This document shows, piece after piece, positions 44,437-52,289 of a DNA stretch of 64,000 bases. The DNA is from JAAYDI01 sp052034005. GTDB taxonomy: Bacteria > Planctomycetota > Planctomycetia > Pirellulales > Pirellulaceae. The stretch lies in contig JBPOJB010000018.1 of assembly GCA_052034005.1 (NCBI GenBank), forward strand, positions 98,948-162,947. Direction: 5' to 3'. The notes under the pieces are model-generated. The model did no database searches, was not told the origin of the DNA, and saw only the letters and a list, made by a program, of their open reading frames with translations. Positions within the stretch are counted from its first letter, which is position 1; the number at the start of each line of letters is the position of its first letter. A program made the position numbers and the translations under genes.

Positions 44437-44609
44437 CCCACGGGGCGCCTGGCACGGATTGGACGGGGACGGCCGCAGGCTGCATCTTAGCCCGCTCGAT
44501 TTCGGGCAACAATACCCGGCGGCCTCCAGGGTCCCGTGCTCCCGGGCGGTGGCGGCGGCCGGGCAATTCGCAACAGCCGCTCTGGCAGGCCCCAGGGGTC
44601 CGTGCTACT

Positions 44610-45044
44610 GTGTTGAGTTCACCCGTTGATTTCCCCGTGGCGGAGCACTGGTATCCGGTGGATGGTCCTGATTTCGACAAGTGCGAACTCGTGCCGGTGA
44701 TTGCTCAGGACAGCGAATCCGGCGACGTGTTGATGTTGGCCTACATGAACCGCGCGGCGTTCGCCGAGACGGTGCGGACCGGCCGGGTCTGTTATTTCAG
44801 CCGCAGCCGCGGGAAGCTGTGGCGCAAAGGGGAGGAGAGCGGCAACGTCCAGGAGGTCCGCGAGATCTACTTTGATTGCGATGCGGACACGCTGTTGATC
44901 AAGGTCCACCAGATCGGCGGCGCGGCGTGCCACGAGGGATATCGGAGTTGTTTCTTCCGCCGCCTGCTGCCCGAGACGCTCGAGGTCGTCACGGTGGGCG
45001 AGCGTGTGTTTGATCCCGCTCAGGTGTACAAGCGTCCGGGCTGA
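44610..45044 (+). CDS. hisI: phosphoribosyl-AMP cyclohydrolase
   Basis: Opens the purine ring of PR-AMP in histidine synthesis (third step). 144 residues, without the HisE domain. Family motifs are present: MLAYMNRAAFAET, GRVCYFSRSRGKLWRKGE, SGNVQ, the Mg/Zn-binding FDCDADTLL, and CHEGYRSC with zinc cysteines. The start is the GTG at 44610; a TTG and other starts nearby are possible because the first 10 residues are not conserved. hisG follows 65 bases later in the same direction; the other his genes are elsewhere. Confidence 0.94.
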   Translation: MLSSPVDFPVAEHWYPVDGPDFDKCELVPVIAQDSESGDVLMLAYMNRAAFAETVRTGRVCYFSRSRGKLWRKGEESGNVQEVREIYFDCDADTLLIKVHQIGGAACHEGYRSCFFRRLLPETLEVVTVGERVFDPAQVYKRPG

Positions 45045-45109
45045 GCCCGCGGGTTCAAGCCTGTGCGGCCGTGCCGGCTGCCTGTGCGCCAGTCAAGTGA
45101 GTACGCAAG

Positions 45110-45988
45110 ATGACCGTCAAGACGCTGAAGCTCGGCATTCCGGCTGGGAGCCTGCAGAACGCGACGATCGAGCTGTTCGAGCGGGCCGGGTACCGCATCA
45201 GCATCTCATCGCGCTCCTACTACCCCGCGATCGACGATCCCGAGATCGAATGCCTGCTGATCCGGGCCCAGGAGATGGCCCGTTACGTGGAGCAAGGGAT
45301 CCTGGACGCGGGCATCACGGGTCTCGACTGGATCCTGGAGGGCCAGGCGCAGGTCGTGGAGGTCTGTGAGCTGACCTTCTCGAAAGTCAGCCGTCGGCCC
45401 GTGCGCTGGGTGTTGTGCGTCCCGGAGGATTCGCCGATCCGGCGCGTGGAGGACCTGCAGGGCAAGCGGATTGCGACGGAGGCCGTCGGGCTCACTACGC
45501 GGTTCCTGGCTGAACACGGCGTGACGGCGCGCGTGGAGTTCTCGTGGGGCGCCACGGAAGTCAAGCCGCCCCGGTTGGCTGACGCGATCGTCGAGGTCAC
45601 GGAGACGGGCAGCTCCCTGCGGGCCAACAACCTGCGGATCGTTGCGGAGATCCTGCAGAGCACGCCGCGGCTGATCGCCAACACGCAGTCGTACGCGGAT
45701 CCCTGGAAACAAGACAAACTGGACAACATCGCGCTGATGCTCAAAGCCTGCCTGAATGCCGAGGGGCGCGTGGGTCTGATGATGAACGTGCATCGCGACA
45801 ACCTCCAGGCCGTGTTGAAGCTGCTGCCCGCCCTGCAGACTCCCACCATCGCCTCGCTGTCCGACCCCGATTGGCTCGATGTCAACACCATCATCGACGG
45901 GTCGTTGATGCGCACCATCGCCCCCAAACTGCGTGCCGCAGGCGCGCAGGGGATCGTCGAGTACGCCATCAACAAGATCATCAATTGA
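45110..45988 (+). CDS. hisG: ATP phosphoribosyltransferase (long form)
   Basis: First, feedback-controlled step of histidine synthesis, joining ATP and PRPP. 292 residues, the long HisG with a C-terminal ACT-like histidine-binding domain (from about 215: IALMLKACLNAEGRVGLMMN and PTIASLSDPDWLDVNTIID), so no HisZ is needed. The catalytic half shows IPAGSLQNATIELFERAG, DAGITGLDWI and the PRPP loop VEVTETGSSLRANNLRI. It follows hisI by 65 bases. A hairpin after the stop lies between it and the convergent flotillin gene. Confidence 0.95.
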   Translation: MTVKTLKLGIPAGSLQNATIELFERAGYRISISSRSYYPAIDDPEIECLLIRAQEMARYVEQGILDAGITGLDWILEGQAQVVEVCELTFSKVSRRPVRWVLCVPEDSPIRRVEDLQGKRIATEAVGLTTRFLAEHGVTARVEFSWGATEVKPPRLADAIVEVTETGSSLRANNLRIVAEILQSTPRLIANTQSYADPWKQDKLDNIALMLKACLNAEGRVGLMMNVHRDNLQAVLKLLPALQTPTIASLSDPDWLDVNTIIDGSLMRTIAPKLRAAGAQGIVEYAINKIIN

Positions 45989-46020
45989 GCCGCTCCCGCC
46001 GCGCGCGGGTGCAAGCTCCA

Positions 46021-46051
46021 GGCGCGCCTCGACCGGACCTGAGGGCGCGCC
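46021..46051. terminator. hairpin between convergent hisG and flotillin genes
   Basis: GGCGCGCCTC and GAGGGCGCGCC can pair with one bulge around a 10-base loop. No T-run on either side, so a two-way terminator is only suggested. Confidence 0.4.
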
Positions 46052-46090
46052 GCGGACGATCCGGACCCCGCGCTGGAGGGGCGCGAGCGT

Positions 46091-47716
46091 CTAGCCGGCG
46101 GGCGTTTCGGCGACCCGTGCGGGCCGGTCGCGGTCCGTGGTGGACGGCGTCTTCTCGGTGGGCTCGGTCGTGATCTTCACCAGCGACTCGGGCAACTCGA
46201 CGCCGCCGATGTCCTTCATCACTTGCAGCATGGGCGGCAGGGTATTGGCCAGGTTGCTGAGGAACCCGGCGGCGTTTCCTTTGCCATCCTTGCCCCCGTT
46301 CTCCCACACGACGACCTTGTCGAACTTGATGTTCGAGATGGCTCGGGAGGACGCTTCGGCCAGATGATCGAGGTGTTCGAGCATGAGGATCTGGAAAGCC
46401 TCCTTGGAGCCGCCGCAGGCGTTGATGATCTCGCGCAGGCCTTCGCCCTTCTTGGCCAGGATCTCATACTGGCCGCGGGCCTCCGCATCGAGCTTGGCGA
46501 AGATCGCGTCGGCCTGGGCCCGGGCGTCGATCCGTTTCCGTTCGGCTTCCGCTTCGGCATCGACGATGACCCGCGCCTTCTCCGCCTTGGCGGGCGCTTC
46601 CAGCTGGGCGCGCTTCTCGGCTTCCACACGCTCGGCCTCGGCCAGGGCCGCCTTGGCCATCGCGCGGTTCTGGATCTCCAGCACGGCGGCTTCGGCCTCG
46701 CGCTTGCGGCTTTCGCCGAGCTGATACGCCTCGGCGCGCTTCACCAGCAGCTCGGCTTGCGAGGCGGCCACGGTGGCCTGCGCCACGTTCTCGCCGTGGA
46801 TGGCCGACGCGTCGGCCTCGGCCACCTGCACACGCATGTCACGCTCGGCCTGCTTCACCTGCGTTTCGCGGATGAACGCGGCCGCTTTCTCGCCAACCGC
46901 CTGCTCCTTCTCAAGCTCGGCGATCATGATCGCCTGGTCGCGGCCCGCCTTGCGGATGCCGATCGCCTGCTCCTTGCGCGCGTCGGCCACCTGCACCGAC
47001 TTCTCACGCTCGGCCGTGGCCACGCGGATTTCACCCATCTTCTCGTTGTCGGCCACGTCGCCACGCGCCTTCTGAATCGCCTCCGACGCCGCTTTCTGGC
47101 CGATCGCGTCGATGTAGCCCGACTCGTCCGTGATATCCGTGATGTTCACGTTGATCAGTTGCAGACCGATCTTGGCCAGCTCCGGTTCCAGGGACCGCTG
47201 GATATGCTCCAGGAACGTGTCGCGGTCGCGGTTGATCTCCTCGATCCGCATCGAGGCGATGACCTGCCGCAGTTGGCCGAAGATCATCTCCTCCGCCTGC
47301 TTGCGGATCTCGCCCACCGACAAGCCCAGCAGGCGGATGGCCGCCTGCTGCATCAAGGCCGGCTCCGTGCCGATCGCCACCGTGAAGACGCTGGGCACGT
47401 TCACGCGGATGTTCTCGGCCGACAAAGCGCCGCGCAGCGGGATCTCGATCTGTACCGGCTCGAGACTCAGGTAGGCGTAGTCCTCGAGCAACGGCAACAC
47501 GAATTGAGCCCCCGCGTGGATCGTCTTGGTCGCCTGGCCGGCGCGCTTGCCGCGCCCCCAGATCACCAGGATCCGGTTGCTCGGGCAACGCTTGTACTGC
47601 TTGACCAGCAGCAAGAAGAAGCCCAGGAACAGCATCGCCACGAAGACGATGATGAGGCCGACCCACCCTTCCCAGGAAACGGAGGGTAACGCACCGAGCA
47701 ACGTGGAATGGAACAT
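46091..47716 (-). CDS. flotillin-like SPFH-domain membrane protein
   Basis: A 541-residue scaffold of membrane microdomains. One N-terminal helix (about 18-39) anchors it; the SPFH/PHB domain spans about 50-240 (RCPSNRILVIWGRG to ESGYIDAIGQKAA); from there to about 440 is a long Ala/Glu/Lys coiled coil used for oligomerisation, as in FloT/FloA. The C-terminal ~90 residues hold a conserved LMLEHLDHLAEASSRAISNI segment and an acidic tail. ATG 47716 has GGGAG upstream. An NfeD-like gene 150 bases upstream in the same direction forms the usual pair. Confidence 0.93.
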   Translation of the reverse strand: MFHSTLLGALPSVSWEGWVGLIIVFVAMLFLGFFLLLVKQYKRCPSNRILVIWGRGKRAGQATKTIHAGAQFVLPLLEDYAYLSLEPVQIEIPLRGALSAENIRVNVPSVFTVAIGTEPALMQQAAIRLLGLSVGEIRKQAEEMIFGQLRQVIASMRIEEINRDRDTFLEHIQRSLEPELAKIGLQLINVNITDITDESGYIDAIGQKAASEAIQKARGDVADNEKMGEIRVATAEREKSVQVADARKEQAIGIRKAGRDQAIMIAELEKEQAVGEKAAAFIRETQVKQAERDMRVQVAEADASAIHGENVAQATVAASQAELLVKRAEAYQLGESRKREAEAAVLEIQNRAMAKAALAEAERVEAEKRAQLEAPAKAEKARVIVDAEAEAERKRIDARAQADAIFAKLDAEARGQYEILAKKGEGLREIINACGGSKEAFQILMLEHLDHLAEASSRAISNIKFDKVVVWENGGKDGKGNAAGFLSNLANTLPPMLQVMKDIGGVELPESLVKITTEPTEKTPSTTDRDRPARVAETPAG

Positions 47717-47866
47717 GAGCTGTCTCTCCCTAAGAGATGCAGGTGATATGGAATTCCCGGAGCGCCGCGCACGGCGACCTCCAGATGATCGTTCTCTCAA
47801 TGAACCCCTATGCCCGGCGCCTCGCGCAGGATGTGACTGGACACCGCACGACTCGTGCGGCCCTGA

Positions 47867-48553
47867 TCAGACCATGCCCGGCCCCACAACGTCCTGGTCA
47901 CCGCGCTGACGCTCGGCCGGCTCCGCCACGGCATCGACCGGCTCCACCTCGACCGTCATCGGGCTCAGCACCTCCACCACCTCGACGGTAGAGCCCGTCT
48001 TGAGCCTGTTTGGACCTCGGGTGCGCGCGGCGTATTCCATGATCCGCCCCTGCGTGCGGATCTGGATCTTGCCCAGCCCCTCATGGTTCGGAGGGATGGG
48101 AACGTACACCGTCCCGCGCTCACCGATCGTGCGGTGAATGCGTACCGTGCCGTCGGCCCGCAACCGGTACAACGTCTGCATGAGGAAATGTACGCCGTAC
48201 AAAGCGATGGCGCCGGCGCCGATCGCAATGAGCAGTGCGATCTGAGGGCTCAACGAGCCAGAGTGCGCTGCCAACCCCGCCAGCCCGAAAAACGTCATAG
48301 CCGCTATAACCGTGCGGAAAGAGATCACACCAAACAGCCAGGTCGAACCATGGGCGTGACCATGCTCGACCGCGTGCCCCGCGTCGCCCGAGAAATCGTG
48401 CGGCATGTCGGGCGGGATATCGTGCGGCATGTCGTGCGGTATGTCGTGCCCGAAGTCGACGTCATCAGCGCCGATCCCGACGATCGCCATGACAAACTGG
48501 CAGACAAACACCGTGCCTCCCACCGCCGCACAGATCATGAATAGCCAGTACAT
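47867..48553 (-). CDS. NfeD/YuaF-like membrane protein with His/Asp repeat
   Basis: A 228-residue partner of flotillin. Helices lie at about 3-29, 73-95 and 101-122, and a C-terminal OB-fold (about 135-205, with GERGTVYVPIPPNHEGLGKI) matches the NfeD family. Unusual is the loop at 35-72: an octapeptide HDIP-x-DMP repeated (HDIPHDMPHDIPPDMPHDF) followed by more His (GHAVEHGHAHG). It would lie outside the cytoplasm between the first two helices and could bind metal ions (inference). It has its own promoter candidate and leads the operon with flotillin. Confidence 0.88.
   Translation of the reverse strand: MYWLFMICAAVGGTVFVCQFVMAIVGIGADDVDFGHDIPHDMPHDIPPDMPHDFSGDAGHAVEHGHAHGSTWLFGVISFRTVIAAMTFFGLAGLAAHSGSLSPQIALLIAIGAGAIALYGVHFLMQTLYRLRADGTVRIHRTIGERGTVYVPIPPNHEGLGKIQIRTQGRIMEYAARTRGPNRLKTGSTVEVVEVLSPMTVEVEPVDAVAEPAERQRGDQDVVGPGMV
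48395..48442 (-). repeat. 24-base tandem repeat coding the His/Asp octapeptide
   Basis: A 16-base stretch (48395-48410) returns unchanged at 48419-48434, giving a 24-base (8-codon) period inside the NfeD-like gene, followed by a partial third unit. It looks like recent local duplication. Confidence 0.75.
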
Positions 48554-48653
48554 GACGTGCTCCCCCCAAATCCTGGGCCTGCAAAACTAGATACTGATTC
48601 GTTTCGACGGCCGGGATCTTGTGCTGGGTCGGCCGTCACGACCGTCCCCATGC

Positions 48654-48682
48654 ATGATGATCCACAACAAGGGGGGTGTCAA
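48654..48682 (-). promoter_or_regulatory. promoter candidate of the NfeD-flotillin operon
   Basis: On the minus strand a perfect TTGACA (48677-48682), a 17-base spacer and CATCAT (48654-48659), about 100 bases before the NfeD-like ATG. Confidence 0.55.
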
Positions 48683-48750
48683 TTCAAGGCGGCACCCGAC
48701 CCTCGGGGCGCGACTTCCCGACGCGCACCGGCCGCTCGCTATCACGCGTC

Positions 48751-50208
48751 CTACCCGTGTTCCCGCAGCAGCTGGATCAGGGTGCGCAGCATGCAGCCGG
48801 TGCCGCCGGCGTCGAGCCAGCCTTTGGCCTTCTCGGCGAAGGATGGTCCGGCGATATCCGCATGCACCCAGGGGCGCTGGCCGACAAAATGTTCCAGGAA
48901 TTTCGCGCCGGCGATCGCCCCGCCCCATCGGCCTTCTCCCACGTTCTTGATGTCCGCCACGTCGCTGGAGATCTGCTCGGCATACTCCGGGAACATCGGC
49001 AGTTGCCAGACCGGTTCGCCGCAGATCTGGGCGGCTGCCATCAGCTGGTCACACCACGCCTGGTCGTTGGTCATCAGCCCTGTGACATCCATGCCCAGCG
49101 CGACCATGCAGGCGCCGGTGAGTGTGGCCAGATCGATCAGGCGGCCGGCGCCCTGCGAGACCGCTACGTCCAGCACATCGGCCAGGACGAGTCGTCCTTC
49201 GGCGTCGGTGTTGAGGATCTCGATCGTCTTGCCGTGGCGCGATGTGAGCACATCGCCGACCCGGTACGCGTTGCCGCTCACCATGTTCTCGACCAGGCCC
49301 ATGTATCCGGCCACGTTGACGGGCAGCTTGAGCCGCTTGGCAGCGACCAGGGTCCCGAGCACCGTGGCCGCCCCCGCCATGTCGCCCTTCATCGTCTTCA
49401 TCGACTCGGCGGGTTTGAGCGAGTAGCCGCCGGAGTCAAAAGTCACCCCTTTGCCCACCAGCGCGATGGGCGGGTCGGCTTCGTCGGAACCCTGGTGCCT
49501 GACGGTCACGAGCCGCGGCGGGTGGGCCGACCCACGCGCGACGGCCAGCAAGGCGCCGCACCGTTCCTGCTGCAGCCGCTGTTCGTCCCAGACGTCGATT
49601 TCCAGCCCGAACGTGTCCGCCAGCCCGGTCGCCTCTTCGGCGAACCGCAGCGGGGTCATCACGCTCGGCGGCTCGTTCACCAGGCGGCGCACCAGGTTCA
49701 CGCACTCGCCCAAGATCACTCCCTCGGCCACGGCCTGACTGGACGCGCCGCACCAGAGCATCTCATCGAAGACATGCAGCTTCCGCTCGCTCCGGTACAG
49801 ATCCTGGCCATGGCAACCGGCCATGGCGCTGCAGACGGCGGCGCTGATGGTCGCCTCCTCCCACGCGCTGTCGAAAGCAAAGGCGATGCAGCCGCGCTGG
49901 CGGGCAGCCAGCTGTTTGGCCGCCGCACCCGCCGCACGCACGGCCTGCAGCTGACCGAATGTCGAGCGTTCGCCGAGCCCGACGATCAGCAGTTCGCCCG
50001 AGAGCAGTCCCGGCGGACTCAGCACACGCGTCACTTCGGCCAGCTTCCCCGTCACGTCTTTGCGCGCCACCAGCCGGGCGACCAGCCCGCCGGTGCTCGC
50101 ATCCAGTTCGGCCAGCGTCGAGTCGAGCATTCCATCCGTGAAAATCCCTGCTACGATGGCATCGGATTCCAACTCGGTCACCATCGCCGCCGAGGCTTGT
50201 ACGTTCAT
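48751..50208 (-). CDS. pepA: leucyl aminopeptidase (M17)
   Basis: A 485-residue cytosolic zinc/manganese aminopeptidase (peptidase family M17). The C-terminal catalytic domain has KGVTFDSGGYSLKPAESM (metal-ligand Lys and Asp) and NTDAEGRLVLAD (the family signature with Asp and Glu ligands); the catalytic Arg lies in the latter. The N-terminal domain is less conserved, as usual. ATG 50208 is the best start. It is divergent from the UbiD-family gene and is followed at some distance by the flotillin operon, with its own stop region. Confidence 0.95.
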   Translation of the reverse strand: MNVQASAAMVTELESDAIVAGIFTDGMLDSTLAELDASTGGLVARLVARKDVTGKLAEVTRVLSPPGLLSGELLIVGLGERSTFGQLQAVRAAGAAAKQLAARQRGCIAFAFDSAWEEATISAAVCSAMAGCHGQDLYRSERKLHVFDEMLWCGASSQAVAEGVILGECVNLVRRLVNEPPSVMTPLRFAEEATGLADTFGLEIDVWDEQRLQQERCGALLAVARGSAHPPRLVTVRHQGSDEADPPIALVGKGVTFDSGGYSLKPAESMKTMKGDMAGAATVLGTLVAAKRLKLPVNVAGYMGLVENMVSGNAYRVGDVLTSRHGKTIEILNTDAEGRLVLADVLDVAVSQGAGRLIDLATLTGACMVALGMDVTGLMTNDQAWCDQLMAAAQICGEPVWQLPMFPEYAEQISSDVADIKNVGEGRWGGAIAGAKFLEHFVGQRPWVHADIAGPSFAEKAKGWLDAGGTGCMLRTLIQLLREHG

Positions 50209-50306
50209 CAGATCATCCCGTATCTCAGCAGATCTCTGAAGGAACACGTGGCCACCGGCATTTTACGGCAATCTTCGCCACTCCACGACGGGGGAGGCTA
50301 TCGCGC

Positions 50307-52139
50307 ATGGGTTATCGCACGCTGCAACAATGCGTGGCGGATCTGGAAGCCACGGGGCAATTGGTACGTGTGTCGGAGCCCGTGAGCGCCGATCTGGAGG
50401 CGGCGGAGATCCAGCGGCGCGTCTATCGGCGGGGCGGACCGGCCATCCTGTTCGAGCAGATCACCGGCTGCCGGTTCCCGATGGTTTCCAACCTGTTCGG
50501 CACGCTCGACCGCGCACGCTTCATCTTCCGCGACACGCTGGAGCAGGTGCGTCATTTGATCGCGCTGAGGAGCGATCCGGCGCGGTTGGTCAAGACGCCC
50601 TGGAAATCGCTCACAGCAATCCCGACCGCGTGGCACATGCGACCTCGCCGCGTGTCGGGCGGTCCCGTGCTGGCCCGAGCCCTGACGATCGATCAACTGC
50701 CGCAGCTCCGGTCGTGGCCCCAGGACGGCGGCGCGTACGTCACGTTGCCGCAGGTCTACAGCGAGGATGTGCGCCGCCCCGGCCTGCCATCGGCGAACTT
50801 GGGCATGTATCGCGTCCAGCTCTCCGGTGGCCAGTACCAGCTCAACCGCCAGGTGGGCCTGCATTATCAGCTGCATCGCGGCATCGGCGTGCATCATGCC
50901 GCGGCGCGCGCGCGGGGGGTGCCTCTGCGGGTCAACATCTTCGTGGGCGGCGCGCCGGCCATGATGCTCGCCGCCGTCATGCCGTTGCCGGAGGGCACGT
51001 CCGAGTTGACCTTTGCGGGCGCGATGGCCGGGCACCGGATCCCGATGGCGTGCGTGGAGGGCCGGTTGCCGGTGTATGCCGAGGCCGACTTCTGCATTCA
51101 AGGCTCGATCGATCCGACCCGGACACTGCCCGAAGGCCCCTTCGGCGACCACCTCGGGTACTACAGTCTGTCGCACGAGTTCCCCTACCTGGACGTCGAG
51201 CGTGTGACCTGCCGCGACAACGCCCTCTGGCCGTTCACGGTGGTAGGTCGGCCGCCCCAGGAGGACACCGTGTTCGGGCAGTTGATTCATGAGCTGACCG
51301 CGCCCGCGGTCTCCACGGCCATTCCCGGCGTGCGGGCGGTACATGCCGTCGACGCGGCGGGCGTGCACCCGCTCCTGCTGGTGATCGGCAGCGAACGATA
51401 CGTGCCGTACGACCCGCGCCGCCAGCCGCGCGAGCTGCTGACGCAGGCCCATGCGGTCCTGGGCCTGGGCCAGCTGTCACTGGCCAAGTACCTGTGGATT
51501 GTCGACCAGCAGGACGACCCGGGACTGGACGTGGCGGACGTGCAGGCGTTCCTGCGGCATGTGCTGGAGCGCGTGGACTGGCGGCGCGACCTTCACTTCC
51601 AGACCCGGACGACGATCGACACGCTGGACTATTCCGGCTCGGCGCTGCATGAAGGCTCGAAGGTCGTCATCGCCGCCTGCGGGCCGCCGATCCGCTCGCT
51701 GCCGACCCAGCTCCCGGCCGCGCTGCGCTTGCCCGCCGGCTTCCGCGCGCCGCGGGTCTGCTTGCCGGGCGTGCTGGCCATCGAGGGGCCTGCGTACGCG
51801 GAGGCCGGTGAGGAGGCGATCGGGCGTTTCTGCCAGGAGGTGCCGCACGAATCGCCGCTCAACGAGTTCCCGTGGCTGGTGATCGTGGATGACAGCCAGT
51901 TTGCCGCGCGGCAGTTGGACAACTTCTTGTGGGTCGTCTTCACACGCAGCGACCCGGCGGCGGACACGTACGGGATCGGCACCGTCATTCACCAGAAGCA
52001 CTGGGGGTGTCGCGGGGCATTAGTGACCGACGCGCGGATCAAGCCGCGGCATGCCCCGCCGCTGGTCGAGGACCCGGCAGTATCTCGGCGCGTGGACGCG
52101 CTGGCCGCCCGGGGTGGGCCGTTGGCTCCCTACCTGTAG
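50307..52139 (+). CDS. UbiD-family decarboxylase
   Basis: A 610-residue enzyme of the UbiD family, which use prenylated FMN to remove a carboxyl group from aromatic or unsaturated acids. Motifs: LGMYRVQLSGGQYQLNRQVG near the start of the FMN domain, HIGVHHA-like metal/cofactor region, EGPFGDHLGYYS (the conserved catalytic Glu loop) and AKYLWIVDQQDDP. In organisms that make menaquinone by the futalosine route such proteins are quinone-pathway decarboxylases, which is the best guess here; a UbiX partner is not in the window. It is divergent from pepA. Confidence 0.9.
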   Translation: MGYRTLQQCVADLEATGQLVRVSEPVSADLEAAEIQRRVYRRGGPAILFEQITGCRFPMVSNLFGTLDRARFIFRDTLEQVRHLIALRSDPARLVKTPWKSLTAIPTAWHMRPRRVSGGPVLARALTIDQLPQLRSWPQDGGAYVTLPQVYSEDVRRPGLPSANLGMYRVQLSGGQYQLNRQVGLHYQLHRGIGVHHAAARARGVPLRVNIFVGGAPAMMLAAVMPLPEGTSELTFAGAMAGHRIPMACVEGRLPVYAEADFCIQGSIDPTRTLPEGPFGDHLGYYSLSHEFPYLDVERVTCRDNALWPFTVVGRPPQEDTVFGQLIHELTAPAVSTAIPGVRAVHAVDAAGVHPLLLVIGSERYVPYDPRRQPRELLTQAHAVLGLGQLSLAKYLWIVDQQDDPGLDVADVQAFLRHVLERVDWRRDLHFQTRTTIDTLDYSGSALHEGSKVVIAACGPPIRSLPTQLPAALRLPAGFRAPRVCLPGVLAIEGPAYAEAGEEAIGRFCQEVPHESPLNEFPWLVIVDDSQFAARQLDNFLWVVFTRSDPAADTYGIGTVIHQKHWGCRGALVTDARIKPRHAPPLVEDPAVSRRVDALAARGGPLAPYL

Positions 52140-52289
52140 ACTGACGTGGGTTCGAATGACGACGGGCCGAAGACTCGAGCACGAATGCATGACGAACGAT
52201 GGCGAAGGCGTGCGCGGCCATTTAGGATAGAGGTGTGAGCCGCGCGCGCCGGCTCGCAGTCTGACACGCAGCACCGGACGTGACGTGTG

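Noticed and set aside
46223..47689. Plus-strand open frame of 488 codons opposite flotillin
   Set aside because: Mirror image of the Ala/Glu coiled coil; no independent signal.
48676..50385. Plus-strand open frame of 569 codons opposite pepA
   Set aside because: Antisense of a conserved M17 peptidase and without own motifs.
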